DNA of 44,393 nucleotides from Nemertoderma westbladi (Eukaryota; Xenacoelomorpha; Nemertodermatida; Nemertodermatidae), in NCBI GenBank assembly GCA_032718475.1, contig JAUCBJ010002879.1, forward strand, positions 1 through 44,393, read 5' to 3'. The position numbers were made by a program, and so were the translations under genes. Numbering within the stretch: the first letter of the stretch is position 1; each line of letters opens with the position of its first letter. The notes beneath the pieces were generated by a model that searched no databases, was not told where the DNA came from, and was given only the letters and a program-made list of their open reading frames with translations. Below, in pieces: positions 22,148-32,500 of this stretch.

Positions 22148-22240
22148 CACTGGCGGATCCAGGGGGGGGGGGGGGGGGGGGGGCGGCCGGGGGGCTAAAT
22201 GCCCCCACCCCCTAGAATTTTAACAGCAAGTGGGGTAAAT
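22148..22240. mobile_element. Possible transposon terminus with poly-G tract
   Basis: CACTGGCGGATCCAGG is followed by 22 G (22162-22183) and a GC-rich segment with AAATGCCCCCACCCCCTAG. Sequences beginning CACTGGCGGATCCAGG recur as ends of DNA transposons in many animal genomes. No partner end or target duplication was found here, so this is only a candidate. Confidence 0.35.
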
Positions 22241-22997
22241 GTTAGACGTAGCTGCTTCCTCAGCCGCTCTTTCTCAGTGAGGATGCTTTCATTCTCTGCG
22301 CGGGTACGTCTAGAGAGCGCCAGCGTATAGAACGCACACATCAAACGACGCATCCCTCTGCGTTTCCCACACACCCCGAACCAGCAAATCCGTCCTCACC
22401 CCTGCATCACCAAGAAATCAACCCTCCCGAAGAACAACCTCCGCCTTTACTGAGCTCCCTCCCCAAGCCATCGCACAAAGCTCTCCAACAACATACTTCA
22501 TCTCATCATCCCGCTACATACTAGAGCGCCCTTTTTAAAGTTTAGGGCAAGATCAACGGTGAAATTGGCACGTTGTGACGGCAGCTGGGGTGGGGTATTC
22601 CCAATAGAACAAAACAGGGTACATATCTATGTCAATAGAACAGGTTACATATTTATTATTCGGAGGAGTAGTTAGCTGTTACTTACATCGATTTTCCCTT
22701 GAGATGGATGAATTTTGATTTCGTCGAAAGAACCCCCCCCCCCCCCCCCCCCCCCCATCTGAAAAATAAGAAATGTAATATGTTGCCTCCCACAACCCGG
22801 ACTTGAGAATCGGATTGTCTGAACTACTGTAGATAGTTATGAAGCAGGGGAGGAGGGTCAGATTGATGCTGTAATTTATCGCTGTGTGACCAGACCATTA
22901 ATTAACACGTCTTTATCACTTTTGCGATAATAGTGGAAGCATATTAATAGACTAGAATGAATTCGTTGGTGAATTATTAGTCAAACATTATTAGTCA
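22241..22997. other. Intergenic DNA with a poly-C tract
   Basis: No gene. A pure run of 24 C lies at 22733-22756. The segment 22300-22520 is richer in C than its surroundings but has no recognised content. Confidence 0.4.
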
Positions 22998-23558
22998 AAA
23001 GTAAGTATCAGTAAGTATATACAGTAAGTAAGTATCAGTAAGTATATACAGTAAGTAAGTATCAGTAAGTATATACAGTAAGTAAGTATCAGTAAGTATA
23101 TACAGTAAGTAAGTATCAGTAAGTATATGCAGTAAGTAAGAATCAGTAAGGTATATACAGTAAGTAAGTATCAGTAAGGTATAATACAGTAAGTAAGTAT
23201 CAGTAAGTATATACAGTAAGTATCAGTAAGTATATACAGTAAGTAAGTATCAGTAAGTATATACAGTAAGTAAGTATCAGTAAGTATATACAGTAAGTAA
23301 GTATCAGTAAGTATATACAGTAAGTAAGTATCAGTAAGTATATACAGTAAGTAAGTATCAGTAAGTATATACAGTAAGTAAGTATCAGTAAGTATATACA
23401 GTAAGTAAGTATCAGTAAGTATATACAGTAAGTAAGTATCAGTAAGTATATACAGTAAGTAAGTATCAGTAAGTATATACAGAAAGTAAGTATCAGTAAG
23501 TATATACAGTAAGTAAGTATCAGTAAGTATATACAGTAAGTATATACAGTAAGTAAGT
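22998..23558. repeat. 27-bp tandem array of GTAAGTAT-type words
   Basis: About 20.8 units of CAGTAAGTATATA plus CAGTAAGTAAGTAT. Every unit contains GTAAGTA two to three times, the sequence of a strong 5' splice site. Units are nearly identical; a few carry an inserted G or a deletion toward the left end. The - strand frame 23586-23200 (repeating ILTYCIYLL) is a by-product of the 27-bp period. Confidence 0.97.
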
Positions 23559-24543
23559 ATCCTGACGTGACTAAAAAATGAAGCAAATTAGGCAGTTCGG
23601 CAATATTTAGGTAACATAAACGTTTTTGAAATAAAACTATATTTTTTTATTAGCCTACACTGTAAATTATTTTAATAGTAAAATATTCTTACGGCCTTAC
23701 ATCTTAAATACTGAAAGGGGGCCCCAAATTTATGTTAGTCACGGGCCCCAATATGGCTTAATCCGGCCCTGCCTACAAACGCTCATTAAAAATGCCGTAG
23801 GGAAGTAATCACTTAGTCAATATTACATTGATAATAATATAAAAAATACCCAGAGCAAATTTTAAATATTAATATACATACTATAGTCAATCCATTATTA
23901 ATATCATGATATTAATATCATAAATAATTCGTAATTTTAATATCCGTATTACTATAGATTGCGGTTGATCGACAGTCGACACGACAGGTTTCAGAGGATA
24001 TCCCAAACTCGCGGCGAGGTCCAACTGACTTACTCACTCAAAATACAACCACGGTTTGAACAGAATAAAGAGTTAATAGTTTCTACTTGTGATAATTCCA
24101 TATCTATTATGATATCGCAGTTGGGTTCCAAAGAAATAGACGACAAAATGTTTGCATATACAATACCTACCACTATTGCGGAATATTTTTGGCAGTTTGG
24201 ATGAACCGCATGAAACTAAGTAAGTACGGTGCATGCAGGCTGCATTTCTGTGATTCATCGTCCGTCAACAGCGCTCCAATGGGGCCAAAAGAAAACTTCC
24301 TCCTGTATGTCTCGAAGAGTTGAGTAACTATGCGAGGTTTTATACCGAGTGACGCCCAACTTGGACGGGTTATTGTAGATAATTCGAGCAATGGAGTCAA
24401 CTCAACGTCCTGTGGTCTGGGTCAACTCGACGTCCTGTGGTCTGGAACTTATAAAACGATCGGCGCCTTACGTCTTTTGTATTTATTGCATGTGGGGCAA
24501 ATAATATATTTTAAGTTCGTTTATCGTATTGGATTGGGCCCTA
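23559..24543. other. Intergenic DNA with a possible hAT-like end
   Basis: No gene. At 23700-23775 the - strand reads CAGGGCCGGATTAAGCC followed by GGGGCCC words, a pattern frequently seen at ends of hAT-like transposons. The opposite end was not located. Frames at 23959-24400 on both strands are unrecognised. Confidence 0.35.
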
Positions 24544-24551
24544 GGCATGGA

Positions 24552-25440
24552 GGCGCAGTGGCGGTACGGCTAATGTCGCGTTACGGAAAGTCGCGTTACG
24601 GCTAATTGTCGCGTTACGGCTAATTGTCGCGTTACGGCTAATCTATTGTCTTGGTTTTACATAGGGAATCATTATCAATATTATTCTATGGTGTTTACGT
24701 ACAGATGAGAAAGGTTCGAAAAATTTAATGTAATAATGTTTTACAACATGGGAGTATCCAGGGGTGGGGGGGGGGGGGGGCATTTTAACTAAAAAAACTT
24801 GGTTCGGGTGGTTCGGGGGTGGGTTGGGAAGAAATGGTTCGGCCGCGAAGGGGTTGTTCAATTCACCAACATGCCAGTAGGGATCACCAGCCCCTCCCAA
24901 TGCAGCTGGACCTTAAACTGGGTGATCGGCGGCCGGAAGGACAGCCATTGCCTGCTTGTCAGTCCCCAAACAGAACGCCATATGGTATAGGTAGCGAGCC
25001 AGGCGTTGGTTAACAACATCGATATGAAGTAGTGGAATATGTTCCACAAAACCACTCATTGCTTCTTTGGTTGCTATTTTTGACTGTAATCGGTATCTGT
25101 GCTTGAGGCTGTGACTAAGTATACAATATTATATTGAAGGTGAGGTTGTCGAAGAACATCAGTATGAAAGATGGTAAAATCCCCTCCCCTGGAGACTCTC
25201 ATGCTGTAAAACATTATTACATTACATTTTTCGGACCTCATCTGTACGTAAACACCATAGAATAATATTGAATTGATAATGATTCCCTATGTAAAACCAC
25301 GACAATAGATTAGCCGTAACGCGACAATTAGCCGTAACGCGACTTTTAGAGTAGCCGTACCGCGACTTTCAAAGTCGCGTTACGGCTAATATCTCAAAAA
25401 ATTAGCTGTAACGCGACATTAGCAGTAACGCGACGACACC
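24552..25440. mobile_element. Fold-back type DNA transposon, 889 bp, with 8-bp target duplication
   Basis: GGCATGGA at 24544-24551 and again at 25441-25448 flank the element exactly where its inverted repeats end. The outermost 24 bases of the two ends match at 17 positions and both finish in GCTAATG. Inward, each arm (about 24552-24775 and 25180-25440) holds several tandem copies of GTCGCGTTACGGCTAATT. Both then share a unique segment including TTTTACATAGGGAATCATTA and GGTGTTTACGTACAGATGAG. The right arm has an extra internal palindrome (25352-25388). The ~400-bp centre shows no transposase. An 8-bp duplication fits hAT- or Foldback-type elements, but the superfamily is not fixed. Confidence 0.8.
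24767..24780. repeat. Poly-G tract inside the fold-back element
   Basis: An uninterrupted run of about 14 G lies at the inner edge of the left arm, replacing the GGGGAGGGG found at the mirror position of the right arm (about 25180-25190). This suggests local G-tract expansion after insertion. Confidence 0.7.
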
Positions 25441-25586
25441 GGCATGGATGTTATGAAATAACGTGATAATACGACGTCAATTACTTTTACATAGTACCTA
25501 AATTACGGCGCTTTTTGTACTTCTTAGTCTGGATTTTACAAATTTCTTTTTTGGTATGTCGAAAGAGTATGTTAACTATCGGTACC

Positions 25587-26600
25587 GGTAGAGTGTACAG
25601 TAGTGGTAGAGTGTACAGTAGTGGTAGAGTGTACAGTAGTGGTAGAGTGTACAGTAGTGGTAGAGTGTACAGTAGTGGTAGAGTGTACAGTAGTGGTAGA
25701 GTGTACAGTAGTGGTAGAGTATACAGTAGAGGTAGAGTGTACAGTAGTGGTAGAGTGTACAGTAGTGGTAGAGTGTACAGTAGTGGTAGAGTGTACAGTA
25801 GTGGTAGAGTATACAGTAGTGGTAGAGTGTACAGTAGTGGTAGAGTATACAGTAGTGGTAGAGTATACAGTAGTGGTAGAGTATACAGTAGTGGTAGAGT
25901 GTACAGTAGTGGTAGAGTGTACAGTAGTGGTAGAGTGTACAGTAGTGGTAGAGTATACAGTAGTGGTAGAGTATACAGTAGTGGTAGAGTATACAGTAGT
26001 GGTAGAGTGTACAGTAGTGGTAGAGTATACAGTAGTGGTAGAGTATACAGTAGTGGTAGAGTATACAGTAGAGGTAGAGTGTACAGTAGTGGTAGAGTGT
26101 ACAGTAGTGGTAGAGTGTACAGTAGTGGTAGAGTATACAGTAGTGGTAGAGTATACAGTAGTGGTAGAGTGTACAGTAGTGGTAGAGTATACAGTAGTGG
26201 TAGAGTATACAGTAGTGGTAGAGTATACAGTAGTGGTAGAGTATACAGTAGAGGTAGAGTGTACAGTAGTGGTAGAGTGTACAGTAGTGGTAGAGTGTAC
26301 AGTAGTGGTAGAGTATACAGTAGTGGTAGAGTGTACAGTAGTGGTAGAGTGTACAGTAGTGGTAGAGTGTACAGTAGTGGTAGAGTGTACAGTAGTGGTA
26401 GAGTGTACAGTAGTGGTAGAGTGTACAGTAGTGGTAGAGTATACAGTAGTGGTAGAGTGTACAGTAGTGGTAGAGTGTACAGTAGTGGTAGAGTGTACAG
26501 TAGTGGTAGAGTATACAGTAGTGGTAGAGTGTACAGTAGTGGTAGAGTATACAGTAGTGGTAGAGTGTACAGTAGTGGTAGAGTGTACAGTAGTGGTAGT
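25587..26600. repeat. 18-bp tandem array, ~56 copies
   Basis: The unit is GGTAGAGTGTACAGTAGT, alternating with GGTAGAGTATACAGTAGT (one G/A difference). A rarer variant with AGAGGTAG appears near 25724, 26066 and 26246. Blocks of G-type and A-type units recur, so parts of the array were probably duplicated as multi-unit segments. The 18-bp period keeps frames open on both strands (25515-26693 + and 26678-25572 -); these are artefacts. Confidence 0.97.
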
Positions 26601-27091
26601 TATAAGGTACAAGTACCGTATAACAGTACCAGTAGCAGCAGTAGGCAGCACCCTTTGTATACTGTCGTTAACGATCAACTAGAACCCCTATAATTAACTA
26701 TAAAATTAGAATAATGAAATTATTATATATTTAATGTTATTTAAATTCTCTGAAATTAAACCTTACATTTAATTAAATATTTCCATTTTCGAATTTAGAT
26801 ACTCTAAGTCATAATAATAGCACTCTATAAGATTACAGTTCTCGTCTCTAATAAAATCTTCGCAGCTTAAATAGATAACTAAAATTTTATAAAGTTATAT
26901 ATTATTATATGAGACTTGAAGTTAATACGTATAGCATATATCTATGTATTTAAAATCCCAGGTACTGAGAACTTAAATCACCTGAAATATTTAACTTCGT
27001 CCGATGAGTGGGAGTGGTTTGTCCTATTAACTTAATCTTACGCCAGACCACACAGACTCAGATAGATAAAATCCATTAACAAAATATATGC
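26601..27091. other. AT-rich spacer, no gene
   Basis: An AT-rich stretch between two unrelated minisatellites. No frame, hairpin or dispersed repeat was recognised. Confidence 0.5.
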
Positions 27092-27796
27092 GAGTAACAA
27101 GGTCGCGTGCCGCGAACACTTTAGTGAGTAACAAGGTCGCGTGCCGCGAACACTTTAGTGAGTAACAAGGTCGCGTGCCGCGAACACTTTAGTGAGTAAC
27201 AAGGTCGCGTGCCGCGAACACTTTAGTGAGTAACAAGGTCGAGTGCCGCGAACACTTTAGTGAGTAACAAGGTCGCGTGCCGCGAACACTTTAGTGAGTA
27301 ACAAGGTCGCGTGCCGCGAACACTTTAGTGAGTAACAAGGTCGCGTGCCGCGAACACTTTAGTGAGTAACATGGTCGAGTGCCGCGAACACTTTAGTGAG
27401 TAACAAGGTCACGTGCCGCGAACACTTTAGTGAGTAACAAGGTCTCGTGCCGCGAACACTTTAGTGAGTAACAAGGTCGCGTGCCGCGAACACTTTAGTG
27501 AGTAACAAGGTCGCGTGCCGCGAACACTTTAGTGAGTGAAAAGGTCGCGTGCCGCGAACACTTTAGTGAGAAACAAGGTCGCGTGCCGCGAACACTTTAG
27601 TGAGTAACAAGGTCGCGTGCCGCGAACACTTTAGTGAGTAACAAGGTCGCGTGCCGCGAATACTTTAGTGAGTAACAAGGTCGCGTACCGCGAACACTTT
27701 AGTGAGTAACAAGGTCGAGTGACGCGAACACTTTAGTGAGTAACAAGGTCGCGTGCCGCGAACACTTTAGTGAGTAACAAGGTCGCGTGCCGCGAC
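27092..27796. repeat. CpG-dense 34-bp tandem array, ~20.7 copies
   Basis: The unit is GAGTAACAAGGTCGCG plus TGCCGCGAACACTTTAGT. Each unit has four CpG and the inverted repeat TCGCG-TGC-CGCGA. Most substitutions fall in the first CGCG (for example TCGAG, TCACG, TCTCG). In AT-rich surroundings it makes a local CpG peak of roughly 80 sites in 0.7 kb. Confidence 0.97.
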
Positions 27797-28564
27797 TTCA
27801 AATAAACCTCAACCAACACACTCGGAATGATTAGAACATCTTAGTTAACAAATCTATTTGTTTTCTTTATTTGAACTTTAAAAAGCAGAGCAATACTGTG
27901 AACAAATTATTACGAAAACAATTGAAAAAGTAAGATCCGTTAAACTGCATTAACGCAAATATAAATAATAAACAAATAAAACATTATGTTAGATGTAGGC
28001 AGATTGTTGTTAAAACTACACGTTTCTGAAATTTAATTAGGGAAGATGGCAAGAGTAACCACTTCTGAGAACTCAGAACACTTGATAACCACTCGAAAGA
28101 ACACGCCTACCACCGGAATAATTGAGTGGAACTTTTATTTAGGAACACACAAGCGTAAGAAACACTCAACCTGGATCTCAATCTGATTAATCAAATCCAT
28201 GATGTGTCGAGAAGACGTCATGGTCGTATTGGCATCTGTTTTATTAATTGAAAGAAAGTTCACCGCTACTTTTTTATTGTTTTGTATATTTCAAAATGTC
28301 AATATTACTTAACATTAGTTATACTAACTATTAACAGCGGGTTATTATATACCGGTAGCACTTAATATAAGTGTTTCAAAGTGATAAACGCTTTACAGCT
28401 CTAGTTGAGTAAATTTACAATGAAACTGAACTAGTGAAGAAACATGAAACTTTGAATTCCACTACGTTGTCGCGGTCAACTCAGCTCACAAATCTTTATA
28501 TTATGGCGCAGCTCTGTGTCACTGTGTCCTCGGAATGTTATCTTTATTTGGGTGGGTTCCAAGA
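27797..28564. other. Intergenic DNA, no gene recognised
   Basis: AT-rich sequence between the CpG-dense array and a long hairpin. Nothing further is supported. Confidence 0.45.
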
Positions 28565-28647
28565 CGAAGGTCCGAATGGGACGAAGGTCCAAAAAACAAA
28601 ATAATCCAGAAGGCCTCTTTCAGACCTTCGTCCCATTCGGTCCATCG
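28565..28647. repeat. Long hairpin (25-bp stem), MITE-like
   Basis: The arm at 28565-28589 (containing CCGAATGGGACGAAGGTC) is complementary to 28623-28647 with two mismatches; the loop is about 33 bases. GGGT words extend the symmetry weakly outward. No target duplication could be defined. It could be a small fold-back element or a local inverted duplication. Confidence 0.6.
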
Positions 28648-28875
28648 ACCCAAAACCCTTATTACTCACTCACCAAGTTCGTAAGTGTGAAGACGCCTAC
28701 CCCCCTCACCACAATGTAAAGTTCGACAACACAAACACGCAAACATCTTCACTTCAGTGTTCGGCTTCTTTTGTAAGATAGTTTTGATTAATGCTTATGC
28801 TCACGCGTTTAAAATAATATATTTATTTATAGACTGAGATTTATGTTCTAATGATTTTTAAACACTTCATACAAC

Positions 28876-29304
28876 TACTAGGGTCGGCATGCTGCATTGC
28901 AGCGGCATTTTTAAGAATGCTGTGCTTGGGGGAACCAATGAGACACCTCCAATGTTATATAGTGTCTGGTTGGAGATGTGTGCATTGTACTTGACACAAT
29001 GAACCCGGCGTAGCATTCTTGTGAATGTGCCATCCAGAGATTTGGCGTTCTCTGCAGTTAGAGCCCAGCATGGACTCCCATAGAGGAGTACTGGAACTAC
29101 TGCTGCTCTAAATAATCGGACCTTAAGTTTCCGATTAATTCTCGGTGACTTCCAAATCTTGGAAAGCCTATTCAAGGCTGCCCATGCATTTATTTCCCTT
29201 ACGTATTCGAAGGTGCTCACCTGACTTCCGTATCCATGATCCCAGGTAACAGAAGTCGTCCACATGCTCAGCTCAAGCATACCATCCTTTGAGCTTATGC
29301 TCAT
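28876..29304 (-). pseudogene. LINE ORF2 3' fragment with internal deletion
   Basis: Read on the - strand: VDDFCYLGSWIRKSGEH in one frame (a standard LINE block after the RT palm). After a frameshift come AWAALNRLSKIWKSPRI, KVRLFRAAVVPVLLYGSPCW, LDGTFTRMLRRVHCVKYNAH and NQTLYNIGGVSLVPPS. It then jumps straight into the same 3' UTR and TAGT tail seen at 3941-3990. Against the 3941-4340 copy, about 220 bp between CCCCCAAGC and ACAGCATTC are missing, with a two-base overlap at the junction. Same family as the fragments at 2.5-4.3 kb. Confidence 0.8.
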
Positions 29305-29515
29305 CCGGTCAGAGACTTGCTAAGGACTTTCAAAGTTAACTGTCAAAATTTTGGTATTTTTGGAGTTTATAAAAAGACCAATTTATACAAAAATAGACAG
29401 AAGTTATGTTTAGTAGGAAATGGTTTATCCCTCAATGGGGAATAGTCACAATCATTGATGTTTAAAGAGTAGATAATATTAATTGTCCCGGGGGCCATGT
29501 TATTTCAATATATTT

Positions 29516-29583
29516 TGGAAATAAATTGTCACTTTTCATACTTTGTGCGTAATCCCTACCCTAACGGCCGAAGATAATTTTTT
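29516..29583 (+). repeat. Dispersed ~115-bp repeat, partial copy
   Basis: GGAAATAAATTGTCA and then ACTTTGTGCGTAATCCCTAC and CCTAACGGCCGAA correspond to the right half of the repeat at 61-181. More diverged than the other two copies. Confidence 0.5.
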
Positions 29584-32500
29584 CCCATTATCAAATTTCC
29601 CAGTTGTAAGCGATCAGCAATAGTCTTGAAACATTATTTTGCGGAATTACCAATCCACGATTTGTTTAAAAATACCTGAAATACCGTTTAAAGCGATTGC
29701 ATGAAAGCATATTATTCTTTCTCTTCGCTTTGTAGTAATTAATGTCTGTGCAGTCAGATTAGCAGCAATTAGGCAATGGGCAATAATTTGATTCCATTTC
29801 CATACATATTACACTGAAATTCCAGAATGCACTTGAAAGAATCAACTATAAGCAGCGCGGAATTATAATATACACGGCCCATTGGTTCCTCTGCAATCAC
29901 TTGTGAAACAAATGTATTGGAGTAAATAGTTTTACTGGAAACTCGGTGACCGTAAGCGGCGAGCACTCCTGCGAATAGGGATTCCCAACGGACAACCTTT
30001 CAAAAGCGTTTTAATCTGCAAAATGCTACAATTGCCAGATTAAAGTGCAAACTTTACCATACAAATGCGATGCTTGAATAGGCGAGCAGGCGTCCCCCGT
30101 TAGAGACCCATCTGTTAGCTACACGATAAGCCTTTGGCTTTCAAGCTTATCCCTAGGTTACGATTTGAAGAGCCTAAGGGTCCGCGTTTAGCCAAATGTA
30201 ACTCCCTGTCTAAAGTAGTTTAGGATTTACGAGTGAACCCATATGCGCACTATTCGACGCAAAAATAAAATGCAAATCCTTGATATAGGATGATGGAATA
30301 CCTGTATTCGTGGTTTTGTTTAATTTTACTAGTGGGAGCGAATCTTGGACGATATGAATATATTATATAAACGACCTATAAATTTAAGTCAGATTAGTGT
30401 CGATTATAATACTATTATCATTTTCAAGACATAAATTTTACAACATAACTAACTTGCAGAATATTTTGGCCAAATCTACGTGATTGTTCACGGCTAAATC
30501 TAAATGAGATTTCGATGCCTGTATGAGGGCGCTAATAGTTTCACATCTAAACGATAAATGAATTACATGTCTGTATGTGATTACGATATAGAACACAGCA
30601 CCCATGTGTTTCGTCATGCAAGGAACAGCACCCACAGACCATGTTAATAGTTAATGTATACCGATACGCAAAGCTAAACGATGCGAACACAACACCTACA
30701 CTAGCAGAATAATCTGGGTTGCAACCATTCTTCAGAAGTAACGTAATGACGCTTGGCTTTCCGCTAACGTCATTTGCAGGATTGTCAAAACAAAATTGGA
30801 GTTAGTGGTAACGGGCGTCCTGGCTTCGCATTATACACCTCCTTATCCAATTATAGTGCACTTTAGAACAACGCAGGTAATACCGGCGCAAATCACATTA
30901 GCTTCGACCCCTCGCCAGCAGGCCGGAAGCATTGCCTTCGCGTGGTTGAAAATCTTTACTAAACACATTGAAACCGGGTGCACCAGTGTATTCAATTACC
31001 ACGACAACAGGGCACGTCGCGATTGGAACGGACGTTCTCCACTTAAATGTTGGTATATTGAAAGTTCTAAAGATGAAATATGTCAGTTCATATCAGCTAT
31101 AGAAGAAACAAATTTTTGGAGAAGCTGATTTGGTAACAAACTTGAAGTGACCAAAGAAACTTAGTGAACAAAATGGCTTTACCACCAATATATACCAGAG
31201 TTTTCCATCCTAAAAAATGAATATAAATTATACCATGGAGAATTAAGGCTTCGCGCTCGTGCTCAAAATTAACGAATAAAAAACATCGGCAGTTTCGCTT
31301 TTTACAGTTGCCAAAAAAAAAATACTGTAACCAAATATCCAATAAACATGATTATACGTTTCTGAATTTTAACGTAGAAGTCAATGTTTTTCATCATGGT
31401 TTTTTTAGGGAAGCACCCAAATTTGATATAGCTGAGGTGAATAACTTTGTGTGGTTATTTTTGGCGAAAATACTGGTTGTCTAAATATGAAACACGGGAA
31501 GGATAGAGTGCCGATGTGACATGTACCGGGCATCCCATTTAACCACTGGGTATTTATAATTTATCACTTCCTCTACCTAAGACACGGTAGTAATTATGCA
31601 CCAGATTGTGTTTGACATAAATTCACTGAAGTACAAAACCATTGTGAGTCATGCATCCTTAAACTAATCGCATAATTAGGGTTAGTGTTGCAAAGGATAA
31701 CTTTTAGCGGTAAACCACCCTTAAAACGACCCGCAACATAGCCGCTTAAGTTGTTCCCGAACTATAATTTATTAGACAAGAACATCAATTCCGCATAGGA
31801 TTAGCATTAGCCTTAGCATTAGCCAGTTATGTATTTATTTCTAAAAAGTGGTACCATAGGGTACATGCTAAGCACACCTAGCTTAGGATATATTAGAGAT
31901 ATATTACTGATTTGGTTTATTATGAGCTAATTCAAATAACGATAAGTAGAATAAAGCATAACGTGAAGTGGTTATACAGTAATCAATGATTATATATCAA
32001 TGTATGATGAGGTGTGTAAGGGTGTTGTTCCGAATATAGAAGGATAACTGGCTACCAAAGAATGAAGAATATGAAACTACCTTTTTCGAAGCATCATCAC
32101 CACAAACTTCAAAGCTTGCGCAAACCATATTGTCAGTGTCGCCTTAATTACATAACTAAAGTTCGTCTTACGTTTTTGATAGATTGACAAGTCTGAATTA
32201 CGATAAAACTATAATTTGTTCTTGACATTTAAACCAACATCTAAAAATGCGAAATATAGTGCATTAAATAGGCAATAAATCGAATATAGCGCCTATGGCT
32301 CCATGTTATTTAAAGCATTATAACATTCTCTTTAGCATTGTAACAAGCAATGCCAACTCCTACATTATTATAAAGAGCTCCAAGCGACAATTAATCGTAC
32401 ATTTATTTAAGTAGACACTCATGTACTTTATATAAAGTCATTTGTTAATGAGGGAATTGGTAGGGTTGGTTGAAGAAACGTTTAAAAACTTGTATACTAA

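Noticed and set aside
24643-25055. Open frames inside the fold-back transposon as a transposase
   Set aside because: Frames are 61-85 codons, mutually overlapping, and lack any transposase motif.
25515-26693. Open frames of 392, 368 and 359 codons over the 18-bp array
   Set aside because: Period-driven frames, open in two + frames and one - frame at once. No signal peptide, domain or exon boundaries.
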